Source: Gammaproteobacteria bacterium (GTDB taxonomy: Bacteria; Pseudomonadota; Gammaproteobacteria; Pseudomonadales; Azotimanducaceae). Taken from it: a DNA stretch of 59,845 nucleotides. The notes beneath the pieces are model-generated. The model was not told the DNA's origin, did no database searches, and saw only the letters and a program-made list of their open reading frames with translations. This document shows, piece by piece, positions 59,794 to 59,845 of this stretch. Position 1 is the stretch's first letter. Each line of letters opens with the position of its first letter. The position numbers and the translations under genes are program-made. Location of the stretch: positions 1-59,845 of the forward strand of contig JAPPGK010000034.1 of the NCBI GenBank assembly GCA_028821405.1, given 5' to 3'.

Positions 59794-59845
59794 CTAGTGT
59801 CACGTCAACCCTCAAACGTCGCGTCAGTGGTCGCCGGAGTGTTCC
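59794..59845. repeat. 52-bp terminal inverted repeat, right copy
   Basis: Reverse complement of 4-55 with one mismatch (position 59814). It lies in the leader of the CoA-transferase gene, at the very edge of the window. Confidence 0.85.

Noticed and set aside
1-59845. Circular element or linear plasmid with terminal repeats
   Set aside because: The end repeats are inverted, not direct, only 52 bp long, and the content is chromosomal housekeeping genes with no replication or partition gene.

Overview
The window is GC-rich (about two thirds G+C by eye) and almost fully coding, with ordinary bacterial housekeeping genes: class I fumarase, asnS, lipA, cysS and a PBP1B-type peptidoglycan synthase. 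Lipoprotein signals, a porin and a secretin-based pilus show a Gram-negative cell. The bifunctional PBP, class I fumarase and type IVb pilus point towards an uncultured proteobacterium, probably gammaproteobacterial. Many CoA-ester enzymes (CaiB/BaiF CoA-transferases, acyl-CoA dehydrogenase, enoyl-CoA hydratase, acyl-CoA ligase) and LLM/VOC/SnoaL-type catabolic proteins suggest a metabolically broad, possibly marine or host-associated lineage. The placement is inference. I saw no rRNA, tRNA, CRISPR array, transposase or phage gene.

Layout. 52-6531: fumarase; an alpha/beta hydrolase plus LLM oxidoreductase pair; a radical SAM protein divergent from a flavin-dependent halogenase-like protein. 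6742-16715: AAA/DUF4143 ATPase behind an AT-rich leader, DUF482 protein, asnS, lipA, a zeta-like kinase with a small overlapping partner, cysS, M20 peptidase, a chain of hairpins and an HNH nuclease. 17020-24252: S9 oligopeptidase lipoprotein coupled to an acyl-CoA dehydrogenase, then DsbA-like protein, PBP1B and a SPOR lipoprotein. 24418-29234 (minus): a probable zinc-handling operon (DUF2946-like, DUF2796, ABC ATPase, permease, VOC, DUF3299) behind a peroxiredoxin; a 232-bp MITE-like insertion with a 12-bp target duplication separates ATPase and permease. 29318-37353: TPP enzyme, small catabolic proteins, acyl-CoA ligase fused to a VOC domain, enoyl-CoA hydratase, a degenerate repeat array and an amidohydrolase. 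37403-45958: SpvB/Tc-like protein, porin, a shortened response regulator, and a large secreted beta-propeller/metallopeptidase with a secreted partner. 46265-48682: tandem CoA-transferase fusion. 48791-57049 (minus): an R64/TCP-like type IVb pilus operon (pilN-O-P-Q-R-S-minor pilin-V) headed by an orphan HicB-family regulator. 57288-59785: a two-gene CoA-transferase operon.

The most notable points are: the pilus operon translationally coupled to a HicB-like regulator; the insertion that split an overlapping ABC gene pair yet kept both genes whole; six consecutive hairpins at 15922-16103; a dispersed repeat that supplies stop codons to two genes; CoA-transferase pairs in which one partner lacks the catalytic Asp; and a halogenase-like flavoprotein with a possible PqqD-like tail. 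The two window ends carry a 52-bp inverted repeat, most likely where assembly stopped at a dispersed repeat.
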